Positions 1 through 7,467 are shown, counted from the first letter of the stretch. The stretch: 33,243 nucleotides of DNA from an uncultured Actinomycetes bacterium (GCA_903874965.1 CAIQUD010000108.1:1-33243); one strand, 5' to 3'. Made by a program: numbers and translations. Notes: generated by a model not told the origin, from the sequence alone.

Positions 1-506
1 TCATTGGTCTTCCTTCGCCCGGACTTCGGTCCAATGGCTACACCCTCGCTCGCCATGTGCTCTTAGAACAAGCGAACCTTGCCCTTGAGGGACCGGCTTG
101 GGAAGGGTCTGTGACGACACTTGCCGACGAACTGCTCCGTCCGAGTGTCATCTACACGAAGGCAATTGTTGAGACCCTCGAAGCCCACCCTGGTGCAGTG
201 CATGGCGTTGCGCACATCACCGGTGGGGGCATTGCCGGCAATCTCGTTAGGGTCCTCCCGAATGACGTTGATGCGGTCGTCAATCTCTCTGCGATTGATC
301 GACCGAGAATCTTTGACGAGATTGAGCGGCTTGGTCCGGTCGAGCCTCAAGAGATGGCCCGTGTCTTCAATCTGGGTCTCGGCATGGTGCTCGTCGTTGC
401 GGCAACGGCGGTTGACGCGGTGCTCTCGACGCTTTCACGTGCGGGTCATGATGCTCGAGTTGTTGGTCACTGTGCACGCGGAACGGGGGCGGTGGAGGTC
501 AAATGA
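1..506 (+). CDS. purM: Phosphoribosylformylglycinamidine cyclo-ligase (AIR synthase), C-terminal part
   Basis: PurM closes the imidazole ring in de novo purine synthesis, converting FGAM to AIR with ATP in the cytosol. Only the C-terminal domain is present; the reading frame is open from base 3 with no start, so the gene begins outside the window. The first visible residues, GLPSPGLRSNGYTLARHVL, match the conserved glycine-rich segment of the AIR synthase C-terminal domain. Further on, HGVAHITGGGIAGNLVRVLP and the stretch with the MARVFNLGLGMVLVV motif are also typical of PurM. The stop TGA overlaps the start of pyrE as ATGA, so the two nucleotide-synthesis genes are probably co-transcribed and translationally coupled. 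Identity is secure; the N-terminal half cannot be checked. Confidence 0.95.
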   Translation, partial: IGLPSPGLRSNGYTLARHVLLEQANLALEGPAWEGSVTTLADELLRPSVIYTKAIVETLEAHPGAVHGVAHITGGGIAGNLVRVLPNDVDAVVNLSAIDRPRIFDEIERLGPVEPQEMARVFNLGLGMVLVVAATAVDAVLSTLSRAGHDARVVGHCARGTGAVEVK

Positions 507-1057
507 GCACGAATCGTGAAGCACTCAAGCAACATCTTCTCGAGCAATCAGTGCGGCGAGGTGACTTCACGCTGAAGTCAGGGGCAAAGTCAACGTGGTT
601 CATTGATTCAAAACAAACTGCTTGTCGGCCTGAGTCAATGCTCTGGATGGCAGAAGCCGTGCTTGAGCTTGTCCCTGAATCTGCGACGGCCATTGGCGGC
701 CTCACGATGGGTGCCGACCCAGTTGCCTTCATCACTGCGGCGTATGCCGCCAGTCAGGGTCGAATGCTTCGGGCGTTCTCAGTTCGAAAAGAAGTGAAGG
801 ACCATGGAGGCGGCGGGCGGATTGCCGGAGCGCTCAACCCCGGCGACAAGGTGGTCGTCACCGAGGACACCGTGACGAGGGGAACCTCGCTGCTTGAAGC
901 TGCCAACGCCATTGTTGACGCGGGTGCCGAACCAGTTCTGCTGCTCGCCCTCGTTGACCGAGGTGGCACCGTTGCCGCAATGGCGAAGGATGCAGGTTTT
1001 ACCTTCCAGGCGGTCTTCACCGCACCTGATCTTGGCTTCCCCTACGAAGGCGCTTGA
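503..1057 (+). CDS. pyrE: Orotate phosphoribosyltransferase
   Basis: PyrE transfers phosphoribose from PRPP to orotate, giving OMP in pyrimidine synthesis. The 184-residue protein has the catalytic loop RKEVKDHG (about residues 95-102, with K96, K99 and H101) and the PRPP-binding signature VVVTEDTVTRGTS (about 117-129). The N-terminal GDFTLKSGAKSTWFID segment is the orotate-side region of the family. Length is a little short of the usual 200-215 residues but all motifs are present. The ATG overlaps the purM stop by 4 nt, so pairing with a purine gene in one operon is seen here. The next gene is convergent, 41 nt away, with no clear terminator hairpin between them. Confidence 0.93.
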   Translation: MSTNREALKQHLLEQSVRRGDFTLKSGAKSTWFIDSKQTACRPESMLWMAEAVLELVPESATAIGGLTMGADPVAFITAAYAASQGRMLRAFSVRKEVKDHGGGGRIAGALNPGDKVVVTEDTVTRGTSLLEAANAIVDAGAEPVLLLALVDRGGTVAAMAKDAGFTFQAVFTAPDLGFPYEGA

Positions 1058-1098
1058 TCTTCGCTTGTTGCACGGCAGCGCAGGTGGTTCGGCGCTCG

Positions 1099-2178
1099 CT
1101 ACTTCTCGAGTGCAGCGAATGCGTCGAGCACACTCCAACGCCAGTCGAGGAGTGCTTGAAATCGCTCTGAAGGCGTCCTGCCGAGACGAACGAGGACAAC
1201 GTCGAGCGCTGGACAGATGGTGATGGATTGCCCTTCGTAGCCTTGGGCGGCAAAGGTTCCGTAGGCGTCACCTGGCAACCAGAACTGCATGGAGTAGAGC
1301 AGTCCATCTGGGTCCCGACTGAGGGGCGTTCGAGCTGCTTCAAGTGCGGCAGGGGAAATGACCTGTTGGCCATTGAAGACACCACCACGAAGGAGACACA
1401 GCCCGAACCGGGCAAAGTCTTGAGCAGTCGCATGAACATACGACGAGCCAATGAAGGTGCCGGCATCATCAAAGCCAGGATCGGCTGACAGCATGCCGAG
1501 CGGCTCGAAGAGGCGTTTCCTCAATTCATCTTTGTAGGCTTCGCCGCTACCGAAATGCCGAGCGATGGCTCCGGAAATGATGTTGGTCGTGCCCGAGGAG
1601 TAGTTGTAGAACGTGCCGGGCTCGTGGGCGAGTGGCCGATCAGCGGCGAAGTGCGCAACATCTGCCTTGCCACCTCCGAAGAGCATTTCAATGACGTCAG
1701 ACGTTGCACCGTCGACGTAATCCTCAATGAACGCGAGGCCATCTCGCATTGCGAGGAGTTCTGCCAACGTAATGGCCGCTCGGGGGTCGCCCGTGGCCGA
1801 CCACTCTGGAATCTGAAGTGGGGCATCGAGTTGGAAGACTCCTTCAGCAATGAGGGAAAACGTAAGAACTTGAAGCATGGACTTTGCCATCGACCATGAA
1901 ATCAGTGAACTGTTCGCATCAATGGGTTCTGGCTCGCGATCAAAGAATTCTCGATTGCCCGCGTAGCGTTCAGCGATGAGGCGACCTTTGTGAATGACCA
2001 CCACGGCGTTGGTAGTTCGGCAGGGGCCGTCTGGGTCAAAGGCTCGATCGAGCAGCGACTCCAGGTCGAGGCCCTCTGGAATTGGTCCAACGGGCCAAGA
2101 AGTAGTCGGCCAAGCAGTTCCTGCGTCTTGTGAAGGAAATGGTGGCGTTGGGACGTCGATGGGCGGGGGAAGGGCCAT
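1099..2178 (-). CDS. Serine hydrolase of the class C beta-lactamase fold (NylB-like)
   Basis: This 359-residue protein belongs to the beta-lactamase/transpeptidase-like serine hydrolases. The nucleophile motif SxxK is SMAK at about residues 96-99, and a YNYSSG segment near residues 191-196 supplies the second-motif tyrosine. The layout resembles 6-aminohexanoate-dimer hydrolases and esterases of family VIII more than true AmpC enzymes. No signal peptide is evident at the Pro-rich N terminus, so a cytosolic amidase or esterase is more likely than a penicillin-binding role. The start has a weak AAAGG about 8 nt upstream. It is a single gene, convergent with pyrE. The substrate cannot be told from sequence. 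Confidence 0.85.
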   Translation of the reverse strand: MALPPPIDVPTPPFPSQDAGTAWPTTSWPVGPIPEGLDLESLLDRAFDPDGPCRTTNAVVVIHKGRLIAERYAGNREFFDREPEPIDANSSLISWSMAKSMLQVLTFSLIAEGVFQLDAPLQIPEWSATGDPRAAITLAELLAMRDGLAFIEDYVDGATSDVIEMLFGGGKADVAHFAADRPLAHEPGTFYNYSSGTTNIISGAIARHFGSGEAYKDELRKRLFEPLGMLSADPGFDDAGTFIGSSYVHATAQDFARFGLCLLRGGVFNGQQVISPAALEAARTPLSRDPDGLLYSMQFWLPGDAYGTFAAQGYEGQSITICPALDVVLVRLGRTPSERFQALLDWRWSVLDAFAALEK

Positions 2179-2366
2179 GGAAGAAGCCTTTCACGGAACC
2201 CCCATCAAATGGCTGCTCTTGAGTACGGCGCGACATCGAGGAAGGGTGAATGCCCGCAAATGAGCAAGGTCGAAATCGGTGGGGTCCCGCAGGGACACCC
2301 TCTGGTGTGTGGTTCCCCACCCTCGAAACCCCTTTGGGGAAGAGGGCGTCAGGCACGGTTTCTGGG

Positions 2367-2400
2367 TATTCCAAGTTGCAGCAATGACTATTCCAAGTTG
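2367..2400. repeat. Two 12-nt direct repeats, 22-nt spacing
   Basis: TATTCCAAGTTG occurs at 2367-2378 and again at 2389-2400, start to start 22 nt, about two helical turns. The spacing would suit a DNA-binding protein, but no gene start lies close by: the hydrolase start is about 190 nt to the left and the ATPase start 200 nt to the right. Function unknown. Confidence 0.6.
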
Positions 2401-2468
2401 GGCGAGTAGTTGAGGTTTGGGGTTGAGGCGCCCGCCCTCTGCCGCTAGCGGCAACTGATTCTTAGACG

Positions 2469-2588
2469 CACCCCTCCCCTTCTGATAAGCCAAACCCCTC
2501 TGCACCCCTCCCCTTCTGATAAGCCAAACCCCTCTGCACCCCGCCCCTTCTGATAAGCCAAACCCCTCTGCACCCCGCCCCTTCTGAG
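2469..2588. repeat. 34-nt tandem repeat, three full copies plus a partial fourth
   Basis: The unit starts CACCCCTCCCCTTCTGATAA and continues GCCAAACCCCTCTG. Copies lie at 2469-2502, 2503-2536 and 2537-2570, with a partial copy from 2571. The first two copies read CCCTCCCC where copies three and four read CCCGCCCC; otherwise they are identical. The last copy diverges into CTTCTGAGAAG, a short perfect inverted repeat, just before the ATPase start. The minus strand carries runs of four G, three per unit, so a G-rich secondary structure is possible. There are no spacers, so this is not a CRISPR array. Confidence 0.9.
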
Positions 2589-2600
2589 AAGGTTTCGAAC

Positions 2601-3761
2601 ATGCGTGATGACCAGATCCGGTCGAGGCTCGTCCTGACGAATCCTTGGTGGCAGTTCGCCACATCCGGTGGCGACGCCACGGCCTGGGAAGCCGCAGACC
2701 AAACGCTGCAAAGCCGCAAAGAGTTCGATCTTGCATACCGCCCTTCTACCCTGGCTGACGTTGCGAGTGACCCAGTTGACGACAAGCTCATAATCCTCAG
2801 AGGACCACGGCGTGTCGGCAAGAGCGTTCTGATCAAGGACACGATTGCTGCCCTGTGTCGGCGGTCCGATGTCGACCCGAGGCAGATCGTCTATCTCACA
2901 GCCGAGTCGATGCGGGCAGCGGATCTCAATCGAGTCGCAACCATCGGACGAGAACTGACACGATCGGTCGAACCGGCGAGACGTATCTGGCTGCTCGACG
3001 AGGTCACCTCAATCTCCGGATGGACTGAAGCCATCAAGTTCCTTAGAGGAGAGACCCCGTTTGGCGGGGACACCGTTGTGTGTACCGGATCATCATGGGA
3101 TGACCGTTCAGAGGCGGAGAGGGACCTTCTGACCGGCCGAGCCGGGACTGCTTCGACACGGTGAGTTCGTCTCCTGCTTCCGATGTCGTTTCGAGACGTT
3201 GCAACAAGCACCAAGCGCCCGATTCCTCTGCCCAAAGCCGTACCGTTGTGGGAGCTCCAGGGGGACCGGGCCAAGGAAGCTGCCGTGGAGGCCGAGCTCT
3301 ATGCCGACGAGCTCGACCTCGCTTGGCAGAGCTACCTCGACTCCGGGGGATTCCCTCGTGCCGTGGCGGAGCACGCCTCTGATGGGCGGGTCAGCGACTC
3401 GTTTGTGCAGGACCTCGGAGCGTGGCTCCATCGCGAGGTCGACAAGGATGATGCTCCCAATTCGACAGCTCTGCTCATAGCGGAGCTGTCCCAGCGTTCC
3501 ACGTCCCCGCTGAACCGCAAGGACACTGCTGAAGAACTTGGCCATCCCAATAGCCAGACCTTGAATGTTCGGCTCAATCGTCTGGTGAACAGTTTTGGAG
3601 CGATCTGGTGCCCTCAGATTGACGACACGGGGCAGCACATCAAGGGGACCCAGCCGAAGCTCTATCTCGTGGACCCGCTGATTGCACACCTGGGCCACAG
3701 ATCCCGAGCTGGCCTTGCGATACCGGAGACCCCAACTCTGAACGAAAATGCTCTTGGCTGA
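2601..3761 (+). pseudogene. AAA ATPase with DUF4143-type C terminus, broken by an in-frame stop
   Basis: Both halves lie in one reading frame, interrupted by TGA at 3162-3164. The first half has a Walker A motif (GPRRVGKS) and a Walker B-like segment (IWLLDEV). The text then reads through the stop as STR*VRLLLPMSFRDV, which is continuous family sequence (LLPMSFRD is typical), so the stop most simply arose by CGA to TGA at an arginine codon. The second half carries the winged-helix/DUF4143-like region (NSQTLNVRLNRLVNSFGAIW, PKLYLVDPLI). The protein stops at TLNENALG, where relatives usually go on for many more residues, suggesting a second, C-terminal lesion. Such ATPases are frequent, often decayed accessory genes of unclear role. 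Without the stop the product would be 386 residues. Confidence 0.85.
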
Positions 3762-3847
3762 CCCCGGGTTGTCTTCCCATCACACGTGCGGGCAACCTTA
3801 ACCCGCTAACTGGGGAACCATTTTGGGCTCCCCGGGGGAACCACACC

Positions 3848-3923
3848 TGGTGGTCGGAACCGGCGTCGATCCGGTGACCTCACGCTTTTCAGGCGCGCGC
3901 TCTACCAACTGAGCTACCCGACC
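3848..3923 (-). tRNA. tRNA-Phe (GAA)
   Basis: The minus strand folds as a complete cloverleaf: acceptor GGTCGGG/TCCGACC, D arm GCTC/GAGC, anticodon stem CGCGC/GCGTG with loop CTGAAAA (anticodon GAA), variable AGGTC, T stem ACCGG/CCGGT. CCA is encoded at 3848-3850. It lies downstream of tRNA-Asp in the same direction. A GGGGA-N12-TCCCC inverted repeat at 3812-3833 lies beyond its 3' end but has no clear T-run. Confidence 0.96.
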
Positions 3924-3930
3924 TCGGGTA

Positions 3931-3950
3931 TCGAACGCCGAAGCGTTCGA
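3931..3950 (-). repeat. Perfect 8-bp hairpin between tRNA-Asp and tRNA-Phe
   Basis: TCGAACGC-CGAA-GCGTTCGA is a perfect inverted repeat with a tetraloop that fills the 27-nt spacer of the tRNA pair and directly abuts the encoded CCA of tRNA-Asp. It has no T-run, so processing of a two-tRNA transcript is a likelier role than termination. This is inference. Confidence 0.7.
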
Positions 3951-4028
3951 TGGCGGACCTGACGGGATTTGAACCCGCGACCTCCGCCTTGACAGGGCGG
4001 CGTGCACTCCAGGCTGCACCACAGGTCC
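3951..4028 (-). tRNA. tRNA-Asp (GTC)
   Basis: Complete cloverleaf on the minus strand: acceptor GGACCTG/CAGGTCC, D arm GTGC/GCAC, anticodon stem CCGCC/GGCGG with loop CTGTCAA (anticodon GTC), T arm GCGGG/CCCGT with TTCAAAT loop, discriminator G and encoded CCA at 3951-3953. It is the upstream member of the Asp-Phe pair. Confidence 0.97.
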
Positions 4029-4134
4029 GAGTTGGTGCAAGCACCGCCTCGGAGGAGAACAACGTTCCCCTTTGGAGAAGTCCAACACTAGCCGACGGCG
4101 GGTTCACCCTCTCCACGAGGGTCAATGTTGCGAG

Positions 4135-4536
4135 TCAAAGGTCGGCAGCACCTCGGTAGGTGCCAAAGGACCATCGATTTCCTTCGGGATCAATGAGCGC
4201 GCATTCAGTCGAGCCGTAGTCAGTCGTATGGGGTTCCTGCAGCACGGTGGCCCCTGCGGCGATCGCTCGATCGAAAAGCCCGAAGGGATCTGGTTCGAAG
4301 AGATACACCCCTGCGGTTCCAGGCCTGAGTGCCCAATCGTTTGGCTCAGGGTCCTGCCTCTCTGAACCAAGCATGATGGCCCCACCCTGCGGCCAAGCCA
4401 ACTCCGCATGGTCAACCCTGTCGTCGTCGCCATAAGAGACGATGAGTTCAAAGCCGAATGCGCTCTCGAGGAAGTCAATGAGAGCCGGGGCATTCTGTGC
4501 CCGAAGGGTGGGCCAGATCGAATGATGGTTGGTCAT
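4135..4536 (-). CDS. VOC-fold (glyoxalase/bleomycin-resistance-like) protein
   Basis: This is a 133-residue single-domain protein of the vicinal oxygen chelate superfamily, close in style to PhnB/YdeM-type proteins. Typical features are the FLESAFGFEL entry to the first beta-alpha module, HAELAWPQGGAIMLG in the middle and TECALIDPEGNRWSFGTY at the end. The function of this subgroup is usually unknown; antibiotic binding or small-molecule chemistry are both possible. The start is supported by AAGGAG 7 nt upstream of ATG. A 6-bp hairpin (ACCCTC-TCCAC-GAGGGT, 4106-4122) lies just past its stop, without a T-run, in front of the tRNA genes. Confidence 0.85.
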   Translation of the reverse strand: MTNHHSIWPTLRAQNAPALIDFLESAFGFELIVSYGDDDRVDHAELAWPQGGAIMLGSERQDPEPNDWALRPGTAGVYLFEPDPFGLFDRAIAAGATVLQEPHTTDYGSTECALIDPEGNRWSFGTYRGAADL

Positions 4537-4622
4537 GGCGTGCTCCTTGTTGGACGCAACCTCACTGCATGCCCCGTGAAAGCCATGCAGTGCTGGTTAC
4601 GAAAAGACAACTCGCAAACCGC

Positions 4623-5384
4623 CTACTCAGGCAGCGAAGCAGCTCCGTGGTCATGGTCGTGACCCTCGTGATCGTGATCGTGGTCGTGGTCGTGGTCATG
4701 ACCACCCGAACCCATGGAGAACAGACGAAGTTCGCTCGGAGCGATGTGTTGGTGTGAACGAAATGTCATCGTGATGGTCACCAAAATGGTCCCAATGAGC
4801 AGGAGATCTCTGAAGGTTCCAAGACGTGTTGCGCCACCGTAGATACCGGGAGCGATCAACTGGAACAGCTGGTATGCGCCAAGAAGTGCGGCGACGATGA
4901 AGACGGCAACGGCAAAGAAACTCACCGTCGCGGCATAGGTTCGGGCGACCTTCTTCGCTGGGCTGTTGGCGTCGTCATCGTCGGCGGCAATCTGAAGCCC
5001 TCGGGACCGGTGCAGCAGTGAAGCCAATCCAGCAATCACGACAAGAAGCAGTCCCTCGGTGATCGTTCGAACATTGGCATCACCAACTGGGTGCTTTGGA
5101 CCACCGAAGGCCACTGGCATTGAATAGGTCGTGTGCTTACCAATGAAGCCAATGAAGCCCGAGGCGATCCCGATCGCGCCAATGTAGGCAGTCCACAGCG
5201 TCGCAAAGGCACCCGAAAGGAGATAGGCCGTCATTGGTCGACGGCCGCTTGGATCAGCGTCGTAACGACCAGCTCTTGCGATCGTGAAGAACGCAATGAG
5301 CGCCCCAATGAGCAGAATGATGACTGCTCCGAGAATCAGACTCGGTCCACTTGAAAGACTCGACAACTTTGCAACACCTGGCAT
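4623..5384 (-). CDS. Polytopic membrane protein with His/Asp-rich C-terminal tail
   Basis: I do not recognise the family. The 253-residue protein has about five hydrophobic segments: LILGAVIILLIGALIAFF near the N terminus, then LLSGAFATLWTAYIGAIGIA, GLLLVVIAGLASLL, VSFFAVAVFIVAALLGAYQL and DLLLIGTILVTITMTF. The last 25 residues are an HDHDHDHDHDHEGHDHDHG tail, a plausible metal-binding (Zn, Ni, Co or Cu) segment. I chose the ATG at 5384, which has a GGGGGGG ribosome site 4 nt upstream; an in-frame TTG at 5408 is possible. A TAGCCT hexamer lies about 45 nt upstream of this ATG and could be its -10 element. It lies in the same direction as the SPFH gene upstream, 75 nt away, so co-transcription is possible. 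Confidence 0.7.
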   Translation of the reverse strand: MPGVAKLSSLSSGPSLILGAVIILLIGALIAFFTIARAGRYDADPSGRRPMTAYLLSGAFATLWTAYIGAIGIASGFIGFIGKHTTYSMPVAFGGPKHPVGDANVRTITEGLLLVVIAGLASLLHRSRGLQIAADDDDANSPAKKVARTYAATVSFFAVAVFIVAALLGAYQLFQLIAPGIYGGATRLGTFRDLLLIGTILVTITMTFRSHQHIAPSELRLFSMGSGGHDHDHDHDHDHEGHDHDHGAASLPE

Positions 5385-5459
5385 TGGCCCCCCCAACGTG
5401 GTCAGCAAATTGGTGACCGTTTCGAGGCTACCCCCGGGACCTTGTTCACATGGGGGATC

Positions 5460-6422
5460 TCAAGCGTGTGGCGGAGGTGGAGGTGGTGCAGGGTCCGAAA
5501 TCATGTTCTCTTTGGTGATGGCTTGCAGGCGGCGCAGTGAGTCCTCCATTGACACGATGTTCCCGTCGAGGAAAATCGTGTTGCCCTTCCCGTACTTCGC
5601 TGCATCAAGGATGGTTTCGGTCCACAGCGTGAAGGCGAGGAGCCCTGCGCCAACGCCATTGTCCTCAAGCATGCGAGCGGACTCGGTCAAACCTTGTGAC
5701 AGGGCCGTTCGAAAGCCAGCCAATCCCTCACCTCGAAGGCGTGCTGCAGTTGCCTCGTTCTCGGCCGAGATTCGGATTGCTGCACCTTCTGCTTCGGCCT
5801 GCTTGGTGCGAGTGATGAGGAGTGCCTGACCTTCGAATTCCGCCGCGGTCTGCGCATTGGTTGCTGCCACGACCCGGCTCATTGATGCCATGACTTCGGC
5901 ATCAAACGCAATGTCGTTGATTGCGAGGTCAATCAGGCTGTAGCCCCAGCTCGCCAGCTGTTCATTGAGGTTGTCTTTCGCGTGGCTCGCGATCTCTGTC
6001 CGAAGTCCAAGGACTTCTGCTTGCTTCTTCGTCGCCACAAATTCACGAACTGCCGCTTCAACGGCCGATGTCATGGCCATGGTGAAGGCGCCGGGGTTGA
6101 TGAACTTGAAGGCAACGAGTTGGATTGTCTCCGCCTGGTGATCGGTGACAGCGAAAATGATGGTTGCCTTGAAGTGGACCGCTGCTTGGTCGCCAGTGAT
6201 GGCCGAGAACGTCAGCTGGTTGGTCTGGTTTTGGACGGGGACCTTCCAGTTCACCTTCTCAATCAGAGGAATGACGATATTGAGACCAGGGCTGAGCACT
6301 CGTCGGTACTTGCCGAACATCGTGACCACGCCAACGTGGGCTTGGTCAATGGTCTTGAACGACGTTGCGATGATCAGAAGAACCACAAAGCCAGTGACGA
6401 GTGCGGTGATGGTGCCAGTCAT
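5460..6422 (-). CDS. SPFH/Band 7 domain membrane protein (stomatin/prohibitin-like)
   Basis: This 320-residue protein has one N-terminal membrane segment (residues about 5-22, ALVTGFVVLLIIATSF) followed by the Band 7 signature QAHVGVVTMFGKYRRVLSPG and a prohibitin-like body (WGYSLIDLAINDIAFDAEV). An Ala/Glu-rich coiled region (ITRTKQAEAEGAAIRISAEN) follows, then a Pro-rich end (SDPAPPPPPPHA). SPFH proteins oligomerise on membranes and organise microdomains or modulate membrane proteases such as FtsH. There is a strong GGGAGG ribosome site 5 nt before ATG, and a perfect 14-bp palindrome 36 nt upstream that may be an operator. No NfeD or protease partner is adjacent. Family is sure; specific role is not. 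Confidence 0.88.
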   Translation of the reverse strand: MTGTITALVTGFVVLLIIATSFKTIDQAHVGVVTMFGKYRRVLSPGLNIVIPLIEKVNWKVPVQNQTNQLTFSAITGDQAAVHFKATIIFAVTDHQAETIQLVAFKFINPGAFTMAMTSAVEAAVREFVATKKQAEVLGLRTEIASHAKDNLNEQLASWGYSLIDLAINDIAFDAEVMASMSRVVAATNAQTAAEFEGQALLITRTKQAEAEGAAIRISAENEATAARLRGEGLAGFRTALSQGLTESARMLEDNGVGAGLLAFTLWTETILDAAKYGKGNTIFLDGNIVSMEDSLRRLQAITKENMISDPAPPPPPPHA

Positions 6423-6458
6423 GAAAACCTCCCTCTTGGCAGGGTAGTTCGCTCTCTT

Positions 6459-6472
6459 GTCGTCGCGACGAC
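6459..6472. promoter_or_regulatory. 14-bp perfect palindrome upstream of the SPFH gene
   Basis: GTCGTCGCGACGAC is its own reverse complement and ends 36 nt before the SPFH start codon. It lies in the 108-nt gap after the GNAT gene. A homodimeric regulator could bind here; GC-rich genomes also produce such palindromes by chance. Confidence 0.4.
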
Positions 6473-6530
6473 CTCCAGGTGAAGGTAGCCACCCGCTGCG
6501 GAGAACATCGAGAACTTCTCCTTGAGCGAG

Positions 6531-7004
6531 CTACTTGTCAATGGATGGTTCGGCCGCCTCTTCGAGGTCAATCTCGTAACGAACGAATGGCGACAAGGTT
6601 GCCAAGCGGTCGTAGAGACGACGAGCGACGACATTGTCGTCTCTCGTAATCCACGTGACCTCTGAACACTCGTGCTCTCGAGCAGCGGCGATGACGCCAC
6701 TGATGAGCAAGCTCGCCACGCCTTGTCTACGCGCCGAAGGAGCGACAAAGAGATCCTCCAGATAGCAAATCCCGTGATCTGCCCACGTCGAGGTTTGGAC
6801 GTGGAAATGCGCAAGACCGATGACCATGCCGTTCTGTTCAGCGAGAAGGCAGAGGATGGAGGGCGGTGCAGTGGTCAGTCGCTCCCAGACCAACTGCGTT
6901 GATGCCGCAGACCGACTGGTCTTATAGAACGTGAGGTAGTCGGTGAAGAGTGATCTCCATATCGCGTCGTCGGTAAGGAGTGGTGGCCTGATGGCGATGG
7001 TCAT
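6531..7004 (-). CDS. GNAT family N-acetyltransferase
   Basis: The 157-residue protein has the GNAT fold: the beta4 region YLEDLFVAPSARRQGVASLL (about residues 81-100) contains the acetyl-CoA pyrophosphate loop RRQGVA, and RRLYDRLA near 128-135 holds the usual tyrosine general acid. Length is normal for a single-domain GNAT. The acceptor substrate (protein, amine or antibiotic) cannot be read from sequence. No ribosome site is visible before the ATG. It is divergent from phnA, with 61 nt between the two starts. Confidence 0.9.
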   Translation of the reverse strand: MTIAIRPPLLTDDAIWRSLFTDYLTFYKTSRSAASTQLVWERLTTAPPSILCLLAEQNGMVIGLAHFHVQTSTWADHGICYLEDLFVAPSARRQGVASLLISGVIAAAREHECSEVTWITRDDNVVARRLYDRLATLSPFVRYEIDLEEAAEPSIDK

Positions 7005-7053
7005 GTATCTAAGTGTTGCATTGCCTACGTTCCCCGATCAGTGGATCGAGACC

Positions 7054-7059
7054 TACGGT
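7054..7059 (+). promoter_or_regulatory. -10 hexamer TACGGT for a leaderless phnA start
   Basis: TACGGT fits TAnnnT and is followed by exactly 6 nt and then GTG at 7066. With the usual 7-nt distance from the end of the -10 to the start of transcription, the transcript would begin on the start codon. This supports the GTG as the real start. Confidence 0.5.
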
Positions 7060-7065
7060 GGGGCA

Positions 7066-7413
7066 GTGAGTGACCTTCCGAATTGCCCGTCTTGTTCATG
7101 TGTGAATACCTATCCAATGGGGACACTGCTCGTCTGTCCAGAGTGTGGCCATGAGTGGATGGCTTCAGAAGGAGATGCAACCGGAGAAGAGGGCGACGTC
7201 ATTCGCGATGCTCACGGCCAAGTACTGAGCGATGGGGACACGGTGACCATCATCAAAGATATGAAGGTCAAGGGAAGTTCCAATACCTTGAAGGTCGGAA
7301 CGAAAGTGAGAAACATTCGGCTCACGCCCGGTCCAGGAGGCCACGACGTCGAGGCAAAGGTTGATGGCTTTGGTCCGCTCTACCTGAAGTCGAGCATCAT
7401 GAAGAAGGTCTAG
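7066..7413 (+). CDS. phnA: PhnA/YjdM family zinc-ribbon protein
   Basis: The 115-residue product aligns over its full length, from memory, with E. coli PhnA/YjdM: an N-terminal zinc ribbon (CPSC and CPEC, about residues 7-10 and 25-28) and a C-terminal KOW-like domain containing DGDTVTIIKDMKVKGSSNTL and GFGPLYLKSSIMKKV. Despite the name, the family is not an established phosphonate-degrading enzyme and its role is unclear. I chose GTG at 7066 because it matches the family start (xSDLPNCP) and lies 6 nt after a TACGGT hexamer; an upstream in-frame ATG would add unrelated residues overlapping the GNAT gene. It ends 52 nt from the convergent GyrI-like gene at a likely terminator. Confidence 0.9.
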   Translation: MSDLPNCPSCSCVNTYPMGTLLVCPECGHEWMASEGDATGEEGDVIRDAHGQVLSDGDTVTIIKDMKVKGSSNTLKVGTKVRNIRLTPGPGGHDVEAKVDGFGPLYLKSSIMKKV

Positions 7414-7429
7414 CGACGCTTCTCGGCAT

Positions 7430-7467
7430 CTCTTCATCGCTGTTCAAGTGAACTGAAGAGGCGTTTT
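7430..7467 (+). terminator. Candidate intrinsic terminator after phnA
   Basis: CTCTTCA (7430-7436) pairs with TGAAGAG (7454-7460), and inside it GTTCA-AG-TGAAC (7442-7453) forms a second perfect stem; GCGTTTT follows at 7461-7467. The 5-nt asymmetric bulge TCGCT and the short T-run make it imperfect. The T-run overlaps the stop codon of the convergent gene. Confidence 0.45.

Larger units (their letters stand above)
2179..2600. other. Gene-free stretch with direct and tandem repeats
   Basis: This 422-base stretch separates the hydrolase from the decayed ATPase gene, and I see no convincing gene in it. It holds a small inverted repeat (GTCCC-GCA-GGGAC, 2284-2296), two direct copies of TATTCCAAGTTG at 2367-2378 and 2389-2400, and a 34-nt tandem repeat from 2469. 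Open frames on the minus strand run through the repeats only because the repeat unit lacks stops; the unit is not a multiple of 3, so successive copies would be read in different frames. Confidence 0.6.

Noticed and set aside
2469-2588. CRISPR array
   Set aside because: Copies are directly adjacent with no spacers and no cas genes are present.
2191-2842. Long minus-strand open frames through the 34-nt repeats
   Set aside because: The unit is 34 nt, so each copy is read in a different frame; the open frames arise from a stop-free repeat and have no family resemblance or ribosome site.
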